Source: an uncultured Pseudomonadota bacterium
GTDB lineage: Bacteria; Pseudomonadota; Gammaproteobacteria; Burkholderiales; SCOH01
Direction: 5' to 3'
NCBI GenBank assembly: GCA_937863215.1
Contig: CALMFQ010000366.1
Span: 1-6,578 of the forward strand
DNA length: 6,578 bases
Positions 5,782 to 6,578 of the stretch are shown here, piece by piece. Within the stretch, counting starts at the first letter, position 1, and each line of letters begins with the position of its first letter. The translations under genes were made by a program, and so were the position numbers. The notes below the pieces were generated by a model, which saw nothing but the letters and a program-made list of their open reading frames with translations, did no database searches and was not told where the DNA came from.

Positions 5782-5801
5782 GCAATCTGGTTGGAGATTG
5801 C
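5782..5801 (+). promoter_or_regulatory. Hairpin enclosing the ribosome binding site of the late regulator
   Basis: GCAATCT (5782-5788) pairs perfectly with AGATTGC (5795-5801) around the loop GGTTGG. The likely Shine-Dalgarno sequence GGAG (5793-5796) lies at the loop and the foot of the right arm, 7 bases before the ATG at 5804. Folding would probably limit ribosome access and so hold back translation; this is inferred. Confidence 0.55.
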
Positions 5802-5803
5802 AA

Positions 5804-6199
5804 ATGCAGGTAGCAAACGAGGTTTATCAGTTGGTGGAGAAATGGGCTATGGCGCAACGTATCAAGCTGGATGGTGGTATCGGTTACGGTCAGAGCAGTC
5901 TGGCTGGGCTGGGCGAGGTGCGGTGTCAGGTGCATGCATTGTTGCCGCGTGGTGTGCATGATCAGGCTGGGGCGTTTGTATTGGTTGATCAGGTGATGGC
6001 GGCGCTGAATCCACTGGTGGCGCAAACGATTCGACTGCGGTTTGTCGAGCGGTTCAGTTATCCGCAGATTGCACGGCGGATGGGGTGTGGACTCAGAACG
6101 GCAGAACGGCGTGGTTACGATGGATTGGTTAGGGTGCAACAAGCGTGGATGTTGGGTGAGGTGGATTTCTGCGATAACCAAATGCGAAAAACTGCTTGA
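5804..6199 (+). CDS. Q-like late-gene antiterminator, 131 aa
   Basis: Predicted late transcription regulator of the phage antitermination Q type. Residues about 74-113 form a sigma-region-4-like helix-turn-helix (TIRLRFVERFSYPQIARRMG, then LRTAERRGYDGLVRVQ), the pattern of the Q family with a Y-x-x-IA--MG core. Residues 1-70 are helical with no known motif; the zinc-binding Cys cluster of lambda Q is not seen. The ATG at 5804 has GGAG 7 bases upstream; an in-frame TTG at 5798 is less likely. The strongest support is context: a promoter starts within its last codons and is followed by a terminator, as in lambda-type Q-pR'-tR' units. It should load on RNA polymerase paused there and allow read-through into late genes. 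A sigma-like or plain HTH activator is the alternative. Confidence 0.72.
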   Translation: MQVANEVYQLVEKWAMAQRIKLDGGIGYGQSSLAGLGEVRCQVHALLPRGVHDQAGAFVLVDQVMAALNPLVAQTIRLRFVERFSYPQIARRMGCGLRTAERRGYDGLVRVQQAWMLGEVDFCDNQMRKTA

Positions 6200-6225
6200 C
6201 GTAGTTGGCGGGGTTTTGGTTAAAT
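6196..6225 (+). promoter_or_regulatory. Predicted late promoter (pR'-like) with extended -10
   Basis: TTGACG (6196-6201) and TTAAAT (6220-6225) are 18 bp apart, with TGG just before the -10 as an extended -10 element. The predicted start is near 6232. A second -10-like hexamer CTAAAT (6230-6235) falls at about -2 to +4, where lambda pR' has its sigma-dependent pause element. GTAGTTG occurs directly repeated at 6201-6207 and 6240-6246, flanking the -10, and could be a Q-binding element. Confidence 0.7.
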
Positions 6226-6255
6226 CCAGCTAAATTGCAGTAGTTGCGTTGAACG

Positions 6256-6286
6256 AAACCCGGTGCCGAAAAGCTCCGGGTTTTTT
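6256..6286 (+). terminator. Promoter-proximal intrinsic terminator (tR'-like)
   Basis: AAACCCGG (6256-6263) pairs with CCGGGTTT (6276-6283) around a 12-nt loop, and T residues run through 6286. It lies about 55 nt downstream of the predicted late start site, so the default transcript would be a tiny RNA. In lambda and phage 21 a Q protein overrides the equivalent terminator. Confidence 0.9.
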
Positions 6287-6314
6287 GTTGCCCGTTTTCC
6301 GCCTCTTTTCCAAC

Positions 6315-6329
6315 GAAAGGAGGTGATCC
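6315..6329 (+). promoter_or_regulatory. Extended anti-16S match (super Shine-Dalgarno-like)
   Basis: GAAAGGAGGTGATCC is complementary over 15 bases to the 3' end of 16S rRNA in the form I recall for betaproteobacteria (GGATCACCTCCTTTC). The nearest open frame begins 21-25 bases after AGGAGG, further than usual, so its role as a standard ribosome binding site is unclear. Confidence 0.6.
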
Positions 6330-6344
6330 ACGCCGGAGGCTGCC

Positions 6345-6578
6345 GTGTATGCGCTATCGCTTTGTCATGGTTGCCGCCACTATCGCTTAGCCATCGTTGT
6401 GCTGCTTGGTGGGGCTGGTTCGTGGGTTGAGGATGAGTGTGCTGTCGACATGCCTGGCGCTGGCGGTCGACTGAGTTGCGATATGCATGAGTCGAGGTGG
6501 AAGCGTGCCGACAGCAGCAAGGCGGCCTTGCCGTCATCCGGGTTGCCGGGAACTGGTGAGCGGTGCTGCGCACTGCCC
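6345..6578 (+). CDS. Unidentified late-region reading frame, runs off the window
   Basis: From GTG at 6345, preceded by GGAGG (6335-6339) at 5-bp spacing, the frame stays open for 78 codons to the window edge; the previous in-frame stop is at 6324. The visible product starts MYALSLCHGCRHYRLAIVVLLGGAG: a CxxC pair at residues 7 and 10 and a short hydrophobic segment at about 15-26. Further Cys are at 35, 47, 72 and 73. It lies where the first late gene (lysis, endonuclease or terminase) is expected, but no such family is recognisable. An ATG at 6349 in another frame gives only 13 codons. Low certainty. Confidence 0.35.
   Translation, partial: MYALSLCHGCRHYRLAIVVLLGGAGSWVEDECAVDMPGAGGRLSCDMHESRWKRADSSKAALPSSGLPGTGERCCALP

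Noticed and set aside
6315..6340. Fragment of a 16S rRNA gene on the minus strand
   Set aside because: Only about 15-16 bases match the 16S 3' end; the adjacent sequence does not continue the rRNA, so it is not a gene remnant I can support.
6220..6573. 117-codon open frame on the minus strand
   Set aside because: It runs through the promoter and terminator of the late switch and encodes a His/Gln/Arg/Pro-rich product without recognisable features.

Overview
The window looks like the immunity, replication and late-control segment of a lambda-type temperate phage or prophage in a proteobacterium. The evidence for a phage is the gene order: an S24-type repressor divergent from a small Cro-like gene, then a CII-like regulator, overlapping tiny genes, a Toprim/SF3 primase-helicase and a Q-like late regulator. 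The moderately GC-rich coding sequence and a 15-nt match to the anti-Shine-Dalgarno end as I recall it from betaproteobacterial 16S rRNA suggest a betaproteobacterium, perhaps Neisseriales. That host guess is weak.

Left end (1-540): the tail of a gene that began upstream overlaps a 100-aa conserved-looking phage protein. Both read rightward and end at a strong intrinsic terminator. This terminator also serves the convergent repressor gene.

Immunity region (539-1810): the repressor (minus strand, 272 aa) faces a Cro-like protein (87 aa) across a 92-bp gap. The gap holds one perfect AACAGC-N2-GCTGTT palindrome, a second good copy next to the cro start, and a weak third between them, resembling a three-site operator. 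The two proteins have related DNA-binding regions. An intrinsic terminator and a small hairpin separate cro from the CII-like gene, as tR1 does in lambda.

Replication operon (1843-5599): the CII-like gene, a 106-aa protein, three very small proteins (two not obvious without looking at overlaps), the 835-aa primase-helicase and a short 3' reading frame are tightly packed. From the 106-aa gene on, each start overlaps the previous stop, so translational coupling is likely.

Repeat region (5451-5722): eight perfect copies of the 9-mer GTGATGCTT, four in each orientation, are arranged almost symmetrically around about 5588. They include a perfect 27-bp inverted repeat. I infer a candidate iteron-type replication origin next to its primase-helicase, by analogy with phage P4; this is the most interesting non-coding structure here.

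Late control (5782-6578): a Q-like protein with a sigma-region-4-like helix-turn-helix has its ribosome binding site in a hairpin. It is followed at once by an extended -10 promoter, a second -10-like element near the predicted start site, and a terminator about 55 nt downstream. This matches the pR'-pause-tR' design that Q proteins act on. A sequence complementary to the 16S rRNA 3' end and an unidentified reading frame running off the window follow. No tRNA, rRNA, CRISPR array, integrase or transposase was seen.
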